Notes: a model not told the origin generated them from the letters alone. DNA of 64,000 nucleotides from Bordetella parapertussis (GCA_945865935.1 CAMBFI010000002.1:124001-188000); one strand, 5' to 3'; shown: positions 20,343-30,217, counted from the stretch's first letter. A program made the numbers and translations.

Positions 20343-20852
20343 TTAGTTTGGCGCTAACGCAAGGGTCAGTGCCCAAGAAATCGCGGCGTATCTTAAAAAC
20401 TTCCCTAACGCCATCCAGGCCACACACGGCCAGAAAGACAAGCGCAACCACCCTGCAACCAGACACAACGGATCGCCAATGACTGGTAGCCATGCAAAAA
20501 ATAGTCCTGCTGGGCCGAATCGGCGAACCCAGCGTTCCGCATGATGCCTAACGCCTTTAGAACTGGAGTCAGTATTTTGGTTTGCACGCCAGCGACCATA
20601 CGCCCCATGAGCGCCCGCCCCCATCCAATAGCTCACCACACCCCCTAAGGTGTTGCCGGCCGTCGCGACAACGATCGCCGGCCAAAACAGGGTCGGTGCA
20701 CTTGCCAGATACGCAAGCAATACGGGCTCGGAGCCCACTGGCAGGATGGTGGCTGCCAACAAGCCCACAATAAAAAGAGTGGGCAAGCCAACCTCCGGCA
20801 AAGACAGCCAACCCAATAATTCGCGTAATAGTTCGTTCAGAGCAAACTCCAC
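20343..20852 (-). CDS. YqaA/DedA-like small membrane protein
   Basis: About 169 residues with several hydrophobic segments (VGLPTLFIVGLLAATILPVG, LLAYLASAPTLFWPAIVVAT, GLFFAWLPVIGDPLCLVAGW, and a C-terminal one). The glycine/proline pattern FAWLPVIGDPLCLVAGWLR is typical of the VTT/SNARE-associated (DedA-superfamily) YqaA proteins. Role unknown in detail; DedA relatives support membrane lipid scrambling or homeostasis. I chose the GTG at 20850-20852 since it sits right before the first conserved residues; the frame continues upstream to 20930 but would overlap the ilvA start. Divergent from ilvA. The 129-nt gap 20214-20342 holds only a modest AGGGTT/AACCCT inverted repeat. Confidence 0.82.
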   Translation of the reverse strand: MEFALNELLRELLGWLSLPEVGLPTLFIVGLLAATILPVGSEPVLLAYLASAPTLFWPAIVVATAGNTLGGVVSYWMGAGAHGAYGRWRANQNTDSSSKGVRHHAERWVRRFGPAGLFFAWLPVIGDPLCLVAGWLRLSFWPCVAWMALGKFLRYAAISWALTLALAPN

Positions 20853-20881
20853 CGATAAGTAAGAAAATTTTAGCCTGGGCG

Positions 20882-20890
20882 TGAGATAAT
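20882..20890 (+). promoter_or_regulatory. Candidate extended -10 promoter element for ilvA
   Basis: TGAGATAAT fits a TGn-TATAAT-like extended -10 box, 33 nt before the ilvA start. The -35 region is poor. It lies within the divergent yqaA/ilvA gap. Confidence 0.35.
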
Positions 20891-20922
20891 TGCGGCATTG
20901 CAGCACGCACGGCCAGGAAACT

Positions 20923-22431
20923 ATGAACACCGATTATCTTAAGCGCATCCTCACGAGCAAAGTGTATGACGTCGCGGTCGAAACCTCTCTCGAGCTCGCC
21001 CCCCAGCTCTCCACGCGCATCGGCAACACCGTTTTGCTCAAGCGGGAAGACACGCAATCCGTTTTTAGTTTCAAACTACGGGGCGCCTACAACAAAATGG
21101 CGCATCTTCCGAAGGCGGTGCTGTCTCGCGGCGTCATCGCCGCCTCAGCGGGAAATCATGCGCAAGGCGTTGCACTATCCGCGCGCCGGCTTGGCTGCAA
21201 AGCCGTCATCGTGATGCCCACCACGACACCCGAGGTCAAGATTGAGGCCGTTAAAGCACTGGGGGGCGAAGTCGTCCTCGAGGGAGACAGCTTCAGTGAT
21301 GCCTACGCGCACGCCTTGACGCTAGAAAAAAAACATCATCTGACCTTTGTACACCCCTTCGACGATCCAGATGTGATCGCAGGCCAAGGGACCGTCGGCA
21401 TGGAGATCTTGCGCCAGCACCCAGGCCCCATTGATGCCATCTTTGTCGCGGTCGGAGGCGGGGGTCTCATCAGCGGGATCGCAGCCTACGCCAAACAGCT
21501 GCGTCCCGACATCAAAATTATCGGCGTACAAACGGTCGACTCCGATGCGATGTTGCGCAGCGTGCGGGCGGGTCGACGCGTGATGCTCACTGAAGTCGGG
21601 CTTTTCTCGGACGGGACCGCTGTCAAACAAGTCGGGGTCGAAACCTTTCGACTGGCCCGCGAATACGTGGATGACTATGTTGTCGTCGACACCGACGGAA
21701 TATGCGCGGCCATCAAAGACGTCTTTCAGGACACCCGCAGTGTGCTTGAGCCTGCCGGCGCGCTTGCCATTGCCGGGGCGAAACAATACGCGAGTGAACA
21801 TAAACTCAAAGGCAAGACATTGGTGGCGATCGCGTGCGGCGCCAATATGAACTTCGACCGCCTGCGATTTGTCGCCGAACGCGCCGAAGTGGGCGAAGAG
21901 CGCGAGGCAATTTTTGCTGTGACATTGCCCGAACAACGCGGGAGCTTTCGCGCGTTCTGCGAGCTAGTCGGCCACCGCAATGTGACGGAGTTCAACTACC
22001 GAATTTCAGACTCAACCTCGGCCTACGTTTTTGTTGGGATCCAAGTATCTAACTCAAGCGAACCGGTGCGCATCGCGAACAGTTTCCGCAAGCACGGCTT
22101 CAATACGCTCGATCTAACCGATGACGAAATGTCAAAAACGCACTTACGTCACATGGTGGGCGGTCGGTCGGGCTTGGCACAGCACGAACTGCTCTACCGC
22201 TTTGAGTTTCCAGAAAGGCCGGGCGCGCTGATGCGCTTTCTGCAATCGATGAAACCAGACTGGAACATCAGTCTTTTTCATTACCGAAACCAAGGCGCAG
22301 ATTACGGTCAGGTCTTGATTGGGATTCAAGTGCCGGCAGGTAGCAAAAAAGCCTTCAAAGCCTTTCTTGACGAAGTGGGTTACCCACACTGGAATGAAAC
22401 AGACAATCCTGCCTACAAACTATTTCTCTGA
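20923..22431 (+). CDS. ilvA: Threonine ammonia-lyase, biosynthetic (IlvA)
   Basis: PLP enzyme making 2-oxobutyrate from threonine, the first step towards isoleucine. 502 residues from the ATG at 20923. The PLP lysine lies in SVFSFKLRGAYNKM, the phosphate-binding loop is VGGGGLISG, and two ACT-like regulatory segments fill residues about 330-500 (REAIFAVTLPEQRGSF and ELLYRFEFPERPGALMRF), as expected for the isoleucine-inhibited biosynthetic form rather than the short catabolic TdcB. Single-gene unit with convergent apt downstream. Confidence 0.97.
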   Translation: MNTDYLKRILTSKVYDVAVETSLELAPQLSTRIGNTVLLKREDTQSVFSFKLRGAYNKMAHLPKAVLSRGVIAASAGNHAQGVALSARRLGCKAVIVMPTTTPEVKIEAVKALGGEVVLEGDSFSDAYAHALTLEKKHHLTFVHPFDDPDVIAGQGTVGMEILRQHPGPIDAIFVAVGGGGLISGIAAYAKQLRPDIKIIGVQTVDSDAMLRSVRAGRRVMLTEVGLFSDGTAVKQVGVETFRLAREYVDDYVVVDTDGICAAIKDVFQDTRSVLEPAGALAIAGAKQYASEHKLKGKTLVAIACGANMNFDRLRFVAERAEVGEEREAIFAVTLPEQRGSFRAFCELVGHRNVTEFNYRISDSTSAYVFVGIQVSNSSEPVRIANSFRKHGFNTLDLTDDEMSKTHLRHMVGGRSGLAQHELLYRFEFPERPGALMRFLQSMKPDWNISLFHYRNQGADYGQVLIGIQVPAGSKKAFKAFLDEVGYPHWNETDNPAYKLFL

Positions 22432-22471
22432 GCACCTGGCGAGCGTTGCGCGTGTCAATCAGCCTGCGCGC

Positions 22472-23023
22472 CTAGAACGTGCATACGCTAAAGAACGGAG
22501 TGTCCGTTTTCGCGATCAGGGAGGACCCGCCCAAGTCGGGAAGATCCACGATGGCAGCTGCCTCAACCACATTACTGCCCAACTGTTGTAGCAGCTTAAC
22601 GGCGGCGAGCATCGTGCCACCCGTCGCAACCAGGTCATCCACAAGCAACACGCGCTGTCCCGGCTTGACGGCATCTTGATGCACTTCAACGACCGCATCG
22701 CCGTACTCAAGCGTGTAGGCCGCTGAGACGGTCTTGTAAGGCAGTTTGCCCTGCTTACGAACCGGAACAAAACCGACCCCTAAGGCATAGGCAAGCGCGC
22801 TACCAAAAATAAATCCCCGCGCGTCGATGCCAACCACCACGTCGAGCTTATGGCGCATGTGGCGGTAAACAAAGATATCAATCAGCGAACGAAAAGCGCG
22901 CGGGTCTTGCAGCAGGGGAGTAATGTCACGAAACATAACGCCGGGCTTCGGCCAGTCAGGTACGTTGCGGATCAGGCTGCGCACAAGCTCTATTGGATCC
23001 TGATATGGAATCGGGGTATTCAT
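22472..23023 (-). CDS. apt: Adenine phosphoribosyltransferase
   Basis: Purine salvage: adenine plus PRPP to AMP. 183 residues from the ATG at 23021-23023; an upstream in-frame start at 23044 lacks support. The PRPP-binding loop [17 protein letters not shown] and the N-terminal [20 protein letters not shown] are diagnostic. Next to purT on the same strand with an 82-nt gap, so purine salvage and purine synthesis are neighbours. Confidence 0.97.
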   Translation of the reverse strand: MNTPIPYQDPIELVRSLIRNVPDWPKPGVMFRDITPLLQDPRAFRSLIDIFVYRHMRHKLDVVVGIDARGFIFGSALAYALGVGFVPVRKQGKLPYKTVSAAYTLEYGDAVVEVHQDAVKPGQRVLLVDDLVATGGTMLAAVKLLQQLGSNVVEAAAIVDLPDLGGSSLIAKTDTPFFSVCTF

Positions 23024-23105
23024 CGAACGATTCTCCGCAAACATTTAAACAAAACAAAGAATACGCTAAGCCTGCACCGACACAGGTCTAGCTAAGGAAT
23101 ATATT

Positions 23106-24362
23106 TCAGGCGGGTCGTATCTTGACCGCGCGCGACACACGCAACGCTTTGGCACGCGCCTCATCGATCGTACGGTCTTGCGCCAGCGCAACACCCATTC
23201 GTCGCTTCACATAGGACTCCGGCTTACCGAAGAGCCGCAGATCAGTACCCGGCTCGGCCAGCGCCGCCGCTACGCCGTTATAACCAATCCCGTGCGCCTC
23301 GACTCCCCCATAAATGACGCTGCTCGCTCCAGGCGTACTTAAGGCTGTATCGACAGGCAACCCGAGGAGCGCGCGAGCATGCAGTTCAAACTCGCTTTGG
23401 CGTTGTGTCACAAGCGTCACCAAGCCTGTGTCGTGTGGCCGAGGGCTCACCTCAGAGAACCAAACTTGATCCCCCGACACAAAGAGCTCCACCCCAAAAA
23501 TGCCTTGCCCCCCCAAACTATCCGTCACCTGCAATGCGATTTGCTTGGCGCGGTCCAAGGCCCGCTCTGGCATGGGCTGCGGCTGCCAGCTCTCGACATA
23601 GTCGCCGTCCACCTGGCGATGCCCGATCGGTTCGCAAAAATGTGTCGAAATCTTGCCGTCTGCACCCCGCGCACGCACCGTCAGGAGGGTGATCTCATAT
23701 TCAAAATCGATAAAGCCCTCAACGATGATGCGCGTACCGTCGACCCGCCCCCCTTGCCGAGCAATATTCCAAGCAGCCGCGATATCTTGCGGCCCGCGCA
23801 ACACCGACTGCCCCTTACCAGAGGAGGACATGACGGGCTTGACCAAACAGGGAAAACCAACTTTTTGGGTCGCCAGTTCAAGCTCCTGAACGGAATCCGC
23901 GAACTGATAGGGCGAGGTAGGCAATCCCAGTTGCTCAGCCGCCAGACGGCGGATTCCCTCGCGATTCATCGTCAGTTGCGCGGCCCGCGCAGTCGGCGTC
24001 ACGCGCACTTGACCTGCCGCCTCAAGTTCAACCAACAGCTCCGTCGCAATCGCTTCAATTTCCGGAACAATAATGTGGGGGCACTCTTGTTCAATTATCT
24101 TCCTAAGCGCTTCTTTATCCGTCATGGCGACAACATGCGCCCGGTGCGCGACCTGCTGCCCGGGTGCCTGGGCATAACGATCCACCGCAATGACTTCAAC
24201 CCCATAGCGTTGTAAAGCCATGATGACCTCCTTGCCGAGCTCACCCGAACCCAACAACATCACCCGAAGCGCAGTGGGTGACCCTGGCGTGCCCAGAGGG
24301 GCCTCAAAGGGCGCCAACGCGCCAGACGGAGATGGGTTGGATAGAAAAGGGGTTGTGGCCAT
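23106..24362 (-). CDS. purT: Formate-dependent phosphoribosylglycinamide formyltransferase PurT
   Basis: ATP-grasp enzyme that formylates GAR using formate and ATP, an alternative to folate-dependent PurN. 418 residues. N-terminal [24 protein letters not shown]-grasp parts [17 protein letters not shown] and [24 protein letters not shown] (pieces), and C-terminal RRMGVALAQ. Divergent from kdsD. Confidence 0.96.
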   Translation of the reverse strand: MATTPFLSNPSPSGALAPFEAPLGTPGSPTALRVMLLGSGELGKEVIMALQRYGVEVIAVDRYAQAPGQQVAHRAHVVAMTDKEALRKIIEQECPHIIVPEIEAIATELLVELEAAGQVRVTPTARAAQLTMNREGIRRLAAEQLGLPTSPYQFADSVQELELATQKVGFPCLVKPVMSSSGKGQSVLRGPQDIAAAWNIARQGGRVDGTRIIVEGFIDFEYEITLLTVRARGADGKISTHFCEPIGHRQVDGDYVESWQPQPMPERALDRAKQIALQVTDSLGGQGIFGVELFVSGDQVWFSEVSPRPHDTGLVTLVTQRQSEFELHARALLGLPVDTALSTPGASSVIYGGVEAHGIGYNGVAAALAEPGTDLRLFGKPESYVKRRMGVALAQDRTIDEARAKALRVSRAVKIRPA

Positions 24363-24425
24363 AGGAAACCTAAAAACGTCAAAAATTAACGATGGTTGAT
24401 GGCCGGACAGTAGCAGATAGAAACG

Positions 24426-24456
24426 CAGCCCGCCTGCGGGCTGAAACGATTAAAAT
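24426..24456 (+). promoter_or_regulatory. Hairpin and possible -10 element directly upstream of kdsD
   Basis: An 8-bp inverted repeat CAGCCCGC/GCGGGCTG (24426-24433 with 24436-24443) is followed by TAAAAT at 24451-24456, only 6 nt before the kdsD ATG. There is no clear Shine-Dalgarno sequence. The TAAAAT could be a -10 for a nearly leaderless transcript or chance. Confidence 0.25.
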
Positions 24457-24462
24457 CGGGCA

Positions 24463-25449
24463 ATGTCTTCACCTAAACCGTCCGCAGCCTCTGTGCTTGC
24501 ATCCGCTCGTCGCACCCTGGATATCGAAGCCCGGGCGCTAACCGAACTAAACCAACGCCTAGACGCGAGCGTTGAACACGCGGTCGCGCTCATGCTCGCC
24601 TGCCAAGGCCGGGTGGTGGTCTGCGGCCTAGGGAAAACAGGCCATATTGCTCGGAAAATCGCAGCGACGCTGGCCTCGACGGGGACGCCTTCGTTTTTCT
24701 TACATGCGGCCGAAGCCGTTCATGGTGACATCGGGATGATCGGTGGACAAGACCTACTGATTGCCGTGTCGTATTCCGGGTCGGGCCAAGAGTTGCTCAC
24801 TATTCTGCCCGCCGCACATCGGCTTGGGGTCAAAGTGATCGCCATGACAGGGCACAACGATTCAGAACTCGCTCGCCTGGCCGACGTACACCTAGATGTG
24901 AGCGTCTCTCAGGAAGCCTGCCCGCTCAATCTTGCACCCACCGCAAGCACCACGGTTACGCTGGCGATGGGCGATGCCTTAGCCGTTGCCTGCCTTGAGG
25001 CGCGTGGCTTCAGCGCTGACGACTTTGCCCGTTCGCACCCCGGCGGCGCACTGGGTCGTCGGCTATTGACCCGCGTGGCTGACATCATGCGCAGTGCGAG
25101 TGCAGTGCCCTGCGTCACGCAGTCAGCTTCTGTTTTTGAAGCCTTAGAAGAGATCTCACGTAAAGGCATGGGCATGACGGCCGTCATCGACTCCGATGGC
25201 CGCGCGATCGGGATTTTTACTGACGGCGATTTGCGGCGCCTCATCGAACGCAAAGGAGATGTCCGCAAGTTGACAGTGACAGACGGCATGTCCCCCAACC
25301 CACGACACATTCAATCCGAAGCGCTTGCTGTCGATGCGGCAGTGATCATGGATAGCCATAAACTCAATCAGATGTTGGTGTCCGACGACCAGGGCAAGCT
25401 GATCGGTGCCGTGCACATGCACGACTTAATGGCGGCGAAGGTCGTCTAA
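24463..25449 (+). CDS. kdsD: Arabinose-5-phosphate isomerase KdsD
   Basis: Interconverts ribulose 5-phosphate and arabinose 5-phosphate, the first step to Kdo for LPS. 328 residues: SIS domain (VVCGLGKTGHIARKIAATLAS, VSYSGSGQE, SHPGGALGRRLL) followed by a CBS-domain pair (about residues 205-325, with ISRKGMGMTAVID and HKLNQMLV). First gene of a five-gene run kdsD-kdsC-lptC-lptA-lptB with gaps or overlaps under 11 nt, the conserved proteobacterial order. Confidence 0.97.
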   Translation: MSSPKPSAASVLASARRTLDIEARALTELNQRLDASVEHAVALMLACQGRVVVCGLGKTGHIARKIAATLASTGTPSFFLHAAEAVHGDIGMIGGQDLLIAVSYSGSGQELLTILPAAHRLGVKVIAMTGHNDSELARLADVHLDVSVSQEACPLNLAPTASTTVTLAMGDALAVACLEARGFSADDFARSHPGGALGRRLLTRVADIMRSASAVPCVTQSASVFEALEEISRKGMGMTAVIDSDGRAIGIFTDGDLRRLIERKGDVRKLTVTDGMSPNPRHIQSEALAVDAAVIMDSHKLNQMLVSDDQGKLIGAVHMHDLMAAKVV

Positions 25450-25455
25450 ACCGTC

Positions 25456-26055
25456 ATGAACAGACCCCCTCTCATCCCCCACCCCGCTGAAGCATTGGTG
25501 CTAGCAAAAATTTCTGCCTCGGTTCGCGAGCGGCTCGCACGCATCAAACTCATGGTGTTCGATGTTGACGGCATATTGACCGACGGCAGCCTTTGGTATG
25601 GCGAGCACGGAGAGGTGTTCAAACGTTTTAATGCGCTAGACGGCCATGGGCTGAAAATGCTGGCGGCCAGCGGTGTCACCGTCGTGCTGATGACCGGCCG
25701 CTCCGGTCCGATCGTCGATCGTCGTGCCGCCGAACTTGGGCTCGGTGATGTTCTGCAAAACGTCCGAGACAAAGGCCTAGCCATCGCAGAGCTCGCCGTA
25801 AAACACCATGTCTCACTGGAACAAACAGGGTTCATGGGAGACGACCTGATCGACTTGCCCGCCATGCAGCGGTCGGGCTTTGCAGCCTCCGTGCCAGATG
25901 CACCAGCCTATGTACAACAAGCTGCGCATTGGGTCGCCATTAAGGCGGGCGGCCATGGCGCAGCACGCGAATGCTGCGACATTATTTTGGCCGCGCAGCA
26001 TCGCCTTGGAACATTTTTTCAGCCGGGGCGTCTAGGCCCTGGCACGATTCAGTAA
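25456..26055 (+). CDS. kdsC: 3-deoxy-D-manno-octulosonate 8-phosphate phosphatase KdsC
   Basis: HAD-family phosphatase releasing Kdo from Kdo 8-phosphate. 199 residues. Nucleophile motif FDVDGILTDG near residue 37, TGRSGPIVDRRAAELG, and motif IV GDDLIDLPAM. It sits 6 nt after kdsD. The N-terminal ~25 residues extend before the HAD core as in other Burkholderiales members. Confidence 0.96.
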   Translation: MNRPPLIPHPAEALVLAKISASVRERLARIKLMVFDVDGILTDGSLWYGEHGEVFKRFNALDGHGLKMLAASGVTVVLMTGRSGPIVDRRAAELGLGDVLQNVRDKGLAIAELAVKHHVSLEQTGFMGDDLIDLPAMQRSGFAASVPDAPAYVQQAAHWVAIKAGGHGAARECCDIILAAQHRLGTFFQPGRLGPGTIQ

Positions 26056-26061
26056 GCCGTC

Positions 26062-26679
26062 ATGAAAGAGCGCGCCTCGATCGTCGTCTCATTGATTATC
26101 CTACTCTCGCTTGTCATGGGCACGTGGTGGGCCGCCGACTATTCACAACGCGCCGTTGAAATTGACCCGCCTAGCCGTATCACACACGAGCCAGACACCT
26201 GGGCAAAAAAAATCGTGCTTCTGCGCACGGACGAAAAAGGAATTGTGATCCATCGTCTAGAAGGCGATCTGATGGAGCACTTCCCCGACGACAAGTCCTA
26301 CGAACTGATCGCACCCCGCGCCTTTGGGCTCAAGCCTGAAAATCCACTCACTATCGCCACATCTCGCATCGCTGTGATTTACGACGAAGGCAATCGAATC
26401 ATTATGCGAGGTGACGCCGTCGTCTTGCGCCTGGGGGATGCCGAGCGTCAACCTCTTAATTTTCGTAGCGAAGAACTCACCTTGCTTGTAAAGGAAGATG
26501 TGAGCTACACGGACCTTCCAGCCGTCGCCACCAGCGGCCGCTCGCGCATGAGCGGAACCGGGATGCGCTTTAACAACGCCACGCAGCAACTAGACGTGTT
26601 TAAATCGACTGATGTCGATATTGCCCCGAAAGATCAGGCGGCAGAGTCGACCCCTAAAGCGTTTATACCCAAACCATGA
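26062..26679 (+). CDS. lptC: LPS export inner-membrane protein LptC
   Basis: Bitopic protein that receives LPS from LptB2FG and passes it to LptA. 205 residues: one N-terminal membrane helix (IVVSLIILLSLVMGTWWAA) followed by a periplasmic beta-jellyroll of about 165 residues. Sequence conservation in LptC is low, so the call rests on size, topology and position between kdsC and lptA; it overlaps lptA by ATGA. Confidence 0.92.
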   Translation: MKERASIVVSLIILLSLVMGTWWAADYSQRAVEIDPPSRITHEPDTWAKKIVLLRTDEKGIVIHRLEGDLMEHFPDDKSYELIAPRAFGLKPENPLTIATSRIAVIYDEGNRIIMRGDAVVLRLGDAERQPLNFRSEELTLLVKEDVSYTDLPAVATSGRSRMSGTGMRFNNATQQLDVFKSTDVDIAPKDQAAESTPKAFIPKP

Positions 26680-27329
26680 TTACATTTTGCTCTCCGCGCG
26701 CCACCGTGCAATCACTCCTCGCCATGCTGTGCCTATCGCTTGGCGCAATGGCCCATGCGCAACGAGCGCCCGCTGCAGTCGCAACACCCGAAGAACCAAG
26801 CACGACGATTTTGTCAGACACGCTTCATTACGATGACACGAAGCGCGAAAGCACCTTCACCGGCAAAGTCGTCATGACGCGAGGCTTGCTCACCATGAAC
26901 GCCGATGTGTTGCAAATGCGTGAGGATAAAGACGGTAACCAGTTCGGCGAAGCCACCATGAAAAGCAACAAACTGGTTTTGATCCGTCAATTGCGCCCAG
27001 AGAACTTTGAAGTGCTCGAAGGCGTGGGTCAACGCGCTGAATACGACGGTAAAAACGAAACCTTTGATTTAATCGGCAAGGCGGTGGTCTCGCGCTACAT
27101 TTGTGGCAAACACTTTGATACGGTGAGCGGCCAACAGGTCCGCTACAACCAGAAAACTGATGTCTATCAAGCGTTTTCGGGGCCCAACTCTGCCAACACC
27201 GATGGTCGCGTGCGCTCCGTTGCACAACCCAAAGCACGTGCGGAGGCAGCCGTCGCGGAGTGCCAAGCCAAGCAAGGCAATCTGCCGCCACCGCCCGTAA
27301 GTCGGCCAGCCGGCGCCGCCCGCCCCTGA
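26676..27329 (+). CDS. lptA: LPS transport periplasmic protein LptA
   Basis: Periplasmic bridge protein for LPS (OstA-like domain). 217 residues with a signal peptide ([19 protein letters not shown]) and the repeated beta-strand pattern [46 protein letters not shown]-terminal tail rich in Pro and Ala. Translation coupled with lptC; lptB follows after 10 nt. Confidence 0.93.
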   Translation: MITFCSPRATVQSLLAMLCLSLGAMAHAQRAPAAVATPEEPSTTILSDTLHYDDTKRESTFTGKVVMTRGLLTMNADVLQMREDKDGNQFGEATMKSNKLVLIRQLRPENFEVLEGVGQRAEYDGKNETFDLIGKAVVSRYICGKHFDTVSGQQVRYNQKTDVYQAFSGPNSANTDGRVRSVAQPKARAEAAVAECQAKQGNLPPPPVSRPAGAARP

Positions 27330-27339
27330 AGCACCCCTT

Positions 27340-28131
27340 ATGCAAACATCGCAAGCCTCAACCTTTTCCAATCCAGCCTCTGAGCATGCTCCAGGAAAGC
27401 TCAGCGCAACCGGCCTACGCAAGTCCTATAGTGGACGAATGGTGGTGCAAGATGTCTCTATTTCGGTCAATAGTGGTGAGGTCGTTGGTCTGCTGGGGCC
27501 CAATGGCGCCGGGAAAACCACAAGCTTTTACATGATCGTAGGCTTGGTCGCGGCAGATGCCGGTCGTATCGAAATTGATGACATCCCCATCAGCAGCATG
27601 CCCATTCATCGACGCGCGCGCATGGGCTTGTCCTATCTGCCACAGGATGCCTCCGTTTTTCGCCGACTAACTGTCGAACAAAATATCCGGGCTGTACTCG
27701 AATTACAGATCGACAACGAAGGCAAGAAATTCTCAACGAGCACGATCGAGCGGCAGCTTGACTCCTTGCTCGAAGAGCTACAAATCACGCATATTCGGAA
27801 AAATAGTGCGTTGTCGCTTTCAGGCGGAGAACGCCGACGCGTCGAGATTTCTCGTGCGCTGGCCACGCGCCCTCGATTTATTCTGCTAGACGAACCCTTC
27901 GCAGGCGTAGACCCTATTGCCGTCATTGAGATCCAACGCATCGTGCGCTTTCTGAAAAGTCGCGGCATCGGGGTGCTGATTACAGATCACAACGTGCGCG
28001 AAACTCTCGGTATCTGCGACCGCGCCTACATTATTAGCGAGGGTAAAGTGCTCACAAGCGGCGTGCCTGACGAGATCATTCATGACGCATCAGTCCGTCG
28101 TGTGTACCTGGGCGAACACTTCAAGATGTAA
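27340..28131 (+). CDS. lptB: LPS export ABC ATPase LptB
   Basis: Cytoplasmic ATPase driving LPS extraction by LptFG. 263 residues, with about 22 extra N-terminal residues before the ABC core. Walker [10 protein letters not shown], signature [16 protein letters not shown] and Walker [14 protein letters not shown] are intact, and the His switch is in [11 protein letters not shown]. In most Burkholderiales the next gene is rpoN; here hpf follows after 202 nt instead. Confidence 0.97.
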   Translation: MQTSQASTFSNPASEHAPGKLSATGLRKSYSGRMVVQDVSISVNSGEVVGLLGPNGAGKTTSFYMIVGLVAADAGRIEIDDIPISSMPIHRRARMGLSYLPQDASVFRRLTVEQNIRAVLELQIDNEGKKFSTSTIERQLDSLLEELQITHIRKNSALSLSGGERRRVEISRALATRPRFILLDEPFAGVDPIAVIEIQRIVRFLKSRGIGVLITDHNVRETLGICDRAYIISEGKVLTSGVPDEIIHDASVRRVYLGEHFKM

Positions 28132-28218
28132 CGCCTGCCGTGGGGCGGCGACCGCCCGGATGCTGCAGCGCACACCAAATAATCCCTGACGCAGATCAAT
28201 CTATGGGTATTTTTACCC

Positions 28219-28246
28219 TTGATTTCCGCATGCAAGTCACTACACT
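28219..28246 (+). promoter_or_regulatory. Candidate sigma-70 promoter for hpf
   Basis: TTGATT (28219-28224) and TACACT (28241-28246) separated by 16 nt, about 90 nt upstream of the hpf start. Just upstream is a small GGGTA/TACCC inverted repeat (28205-28218). The 202-nt lptB-hpf gap holds nothing else I can recognise, and no remnant of rpoN. Confidence 0.45.
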
Positions 28247-28333
28247 TAAAACATCAGTCATCACCCAAGGAGTCACCTGCCGCCCACACCCCGTGCATCC
28301 GCACAACCGCCGTTCCTTTTTGGAGAGTACGCA

Positions 28334-28660
28334 ATGAACCTGAACATCACCGGTCACCATCTTGACGTCACCCCAGCCATCCGGGAATACATCCAAACCA
28401 AAATGACCCGGGTTTTAAGGCATTTTGACCACGTTATCGGCTCGCAGGTCATCCTGTCGCTCGAGCCACTCAAGCACCGAGCAGAAATTACCTTGCATGT
28501 CCGCGGCAAGGATATTCACTGCGAAGCGTCGGAACAAAATCTTTACGCCTCGATTGACCTTCTCATCGACAAAGTCGACCGTAAAGTACTTCAATACAAA
28601 GCACGCACGCAGGACCATCAGCACCTAGCCACTAAACGACAGGTTTTCGAAACGGCGTAA
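28334..28660 (+). CDS. hpf: Ribosome hibernation promoting factor (short HPF/YfiA type)
   Basis: Binds the 30S decoding region and silences ribosomes in stationary phase. 108 residues, the short form. Starts MNLNITGHHLDVTPAIREYI and carries the family block VILSLEPLKHRAEITLHVRGKD (in parts). A strong terminator follows 28 nt after the stop, so hpf is separated transcriptionally from ptsN. Confidence 0.95.
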   Translation: MNLNITGHHLDVTPAIREYIQTKMTRVLRHFDHVIGSQVILSLEPLKHRAEITLHVRGKDIHCEASEQNLYASIDLLIDKVDRKVLQYKARTQDHQHLATKRQVFETA

Positions 28661-28688
28661 GCGCTCGTCGACTCTCTGTTCCAAACGT

Positions 28689-28722
28689 ACGCCCGCAGAC
28701 ATTTCGCGGGCGTTGTTTTTTG
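28689..28722 (+). terminator. Rho-independent terminator after hpf
   Basis: Stem ACGCCCGC (28689-28696) and GCGGGCGT (28706-28713) followed by TGTTTTTT. Same stem core as the terminator at 11694-11718. Confidence 0.88.
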
Positions 28723-28791
28723 TCCGACACCCCAAGGGAACAGGTGGGAGAGTCAAGCCGACCTGCCTGCGGCCAACCTATAATTCATCAC

Positions 28792-29247
28792 ATGAAACAC
28801 TTGTCTCGCCTTTTGCCACTCAACAACGTTGTGCTAGATATGCCCGCGACCAGTAAAAAACGGGTATTCGAACAGGCTGGGCTGCTGCTTGAAAATAATC
28901 AAGGCGTAGAACGTGCCGCTGTCTACGAAAGCTTATTCGCGCGCGAACGTCTAGGATCAACCGGATTAGGCGCGGGGATCGCGATGCCACACGGCCGGGT
29001 TAAGGGGCTTCGGGCAGGAATCGCCGCTTTTATTAGGCTCGCGAAACCCATCCCTTTTGATGCGCCTGACCGACAACCCGTTGATCAGCTGTTAATTCTG
29101 CTCACGCCAGAGGCCTCAACGCAACAACATCTCGATATACTTGCCGAAGTGGCTCGCCTGTTTTCCGACAAAGCGCTCAGGTCACGGTTAGCGATGGAAA
29201 CCGATCCGAAAATCGTCCACGCGTTGTTGACCGAAGACCTACGCTGA
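28792..29247 (+). CDS. ptsN: Nitrogen-PTS EIIA component PtsN
   Basis: EIIA-Ntr, phosphorylated on a histidine by the NPr/EI-Ntr relay and acting on regulators of potassium, nitrogen and envelope stress. 151 residues from the ATG at 28792; the longer frame would start inside the hpf terminator. The phospho-acceptor is His67 in GIAMPHGRVKG. Followed by hprK after 42 nt; hprK/ptsN/rapZ linkage is typical of betaproteobacteria. Confidence 0.94.
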   Translation: MKHLSRLLPLNNVVLDMPATSKKRVFEQAGLLLENNQGVERAAVYESLFARERLGSTGLGAGIAMPHGRVKGLRAGIAAFIRLAKPIPFDAPDRQPVDQLLILLTPEASTQQHLDILAEVARLFSDKALRSRLAMETDPKIVHALLTEDLR

Positions 29248-29289
29248 TTTTTTCATGGGCGGACCCACCCTTTCCACAACGGAGTCACC

Positions 29290-30216
29290 ATGCTGACGGT
29301 GCAGGATCTGGTTCTCGACACGACCGAAGACATTCCATTCACCTGGGTTGCCGGTCAAACGGCTGCAGATCGCCTTATCCCGGATAACGGCGCTGCCGCT
29401 GCCGATTTGATCGGGCACTTAAACCTGATCCATCCTTCGCGGATTCAAGTGTTCGGCACACAAGAGATGGACTACTACACTCGCTTTGACTCCAAACGGC
29501 GCGTCCATCATCTTGACGAGCTCTTGGCGGGTGGCGTGCCCGCAATTCTCATTGCCGACGGCTTGCCACCAACCGGCGATTTGATTGAGGGCTGCGAGCG
29601 TAATCACATTCCTCTTCTGACGACCCCCGTTCCGGCCGCTGAGCTCATCGACCTGCTGCGTATTTATTTGAGTCGTCGCCTCGCACCCACCACAACCGTG
29701 CATGGTGTCTTCATGGATGTGCTTGGAGTGGGCGTGCTGATTACGGGTGAGTCTGGGCTGGGGAAAAGTGAACTGGCGCTCGAGTTGATTTCACGTGGTC
29801 ACGGCCTCGTGGCCGACGATGCGGTAGATCTTTCACGCACGGCTCCGCACGTTGTCGAGGGACACTGCCCAGAGCTCTTACGCAATATGCTTGAAGTCCG
29901 CGGCTTGGGGCTGTTGAACATCCGCACAATTTTTGGTGAAACATCCGTACGCCGCAAAATGAAACTCAAGCTGATCGTGCATTTGGTCCGCGCGACAGCA
30001 CAGGACAAATTTGAACGCTTGCCTTTGCAAGATATGACGCAAGACATGCTGGGCTGTCCGATTCGCAAGGTCATGCTACAAGTGGCGGCAGGACGCAACT
30101 TAGCCGTCTTAGTTGAAGCGGCCGTGCGCAACACGATTCTAAAGTTGCGCGGAATCGACACCCTCGCAGAGTTCATGCAGCGACAAGCCGAAGCCATCGC
30201 ACGGGGGCAGCCGTAA
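29290..30216 (+). CDS. hprK: HPr kinase/phosphorylase HprK
   Basis: Phosphorylates and dephosphorylates HPr on serine. 308 residues. N-terminal domain to about residue 130, then the P-loop [24 protein letters not shown], the HprK signature [16 protein letters not shown] and C-terminal [20 protein letters not shown] (in parts). Starts at an ATG behind a GGAG ribosome-binding site and ends 1 nt before rapZ. In Gram-negatives its output is poorly known. Confidence 0.97.
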   Translation: MLTVQDLVLDTTEDIPFTWVAGQTAADRLIPDNGAAAADLIGHLNLIHPSRIQVFGTQEMDYYTRFDSKRRVHHLDELLAGGVPAILIADGLPPTGDLIEGCERNHIPLLTTPVPAAELIDLLRIYLSRRLAPTTTVHGVFMDVLGVGVLITGESGLGKSELALELISRGHGLVADDAVDLSRTAPHVVEGHCPELLRNMLEVRGLGLLNIRTIFGETSVRRKMKLKLIVHLVRATAQDKFERLPLQDMTQDMLGCPIRKVMLQVAAGRNLAVLVEAAVRNTILKLRGIDTLAEFMQRQAEAIARGQP

Positions 30217-30217
30217 C

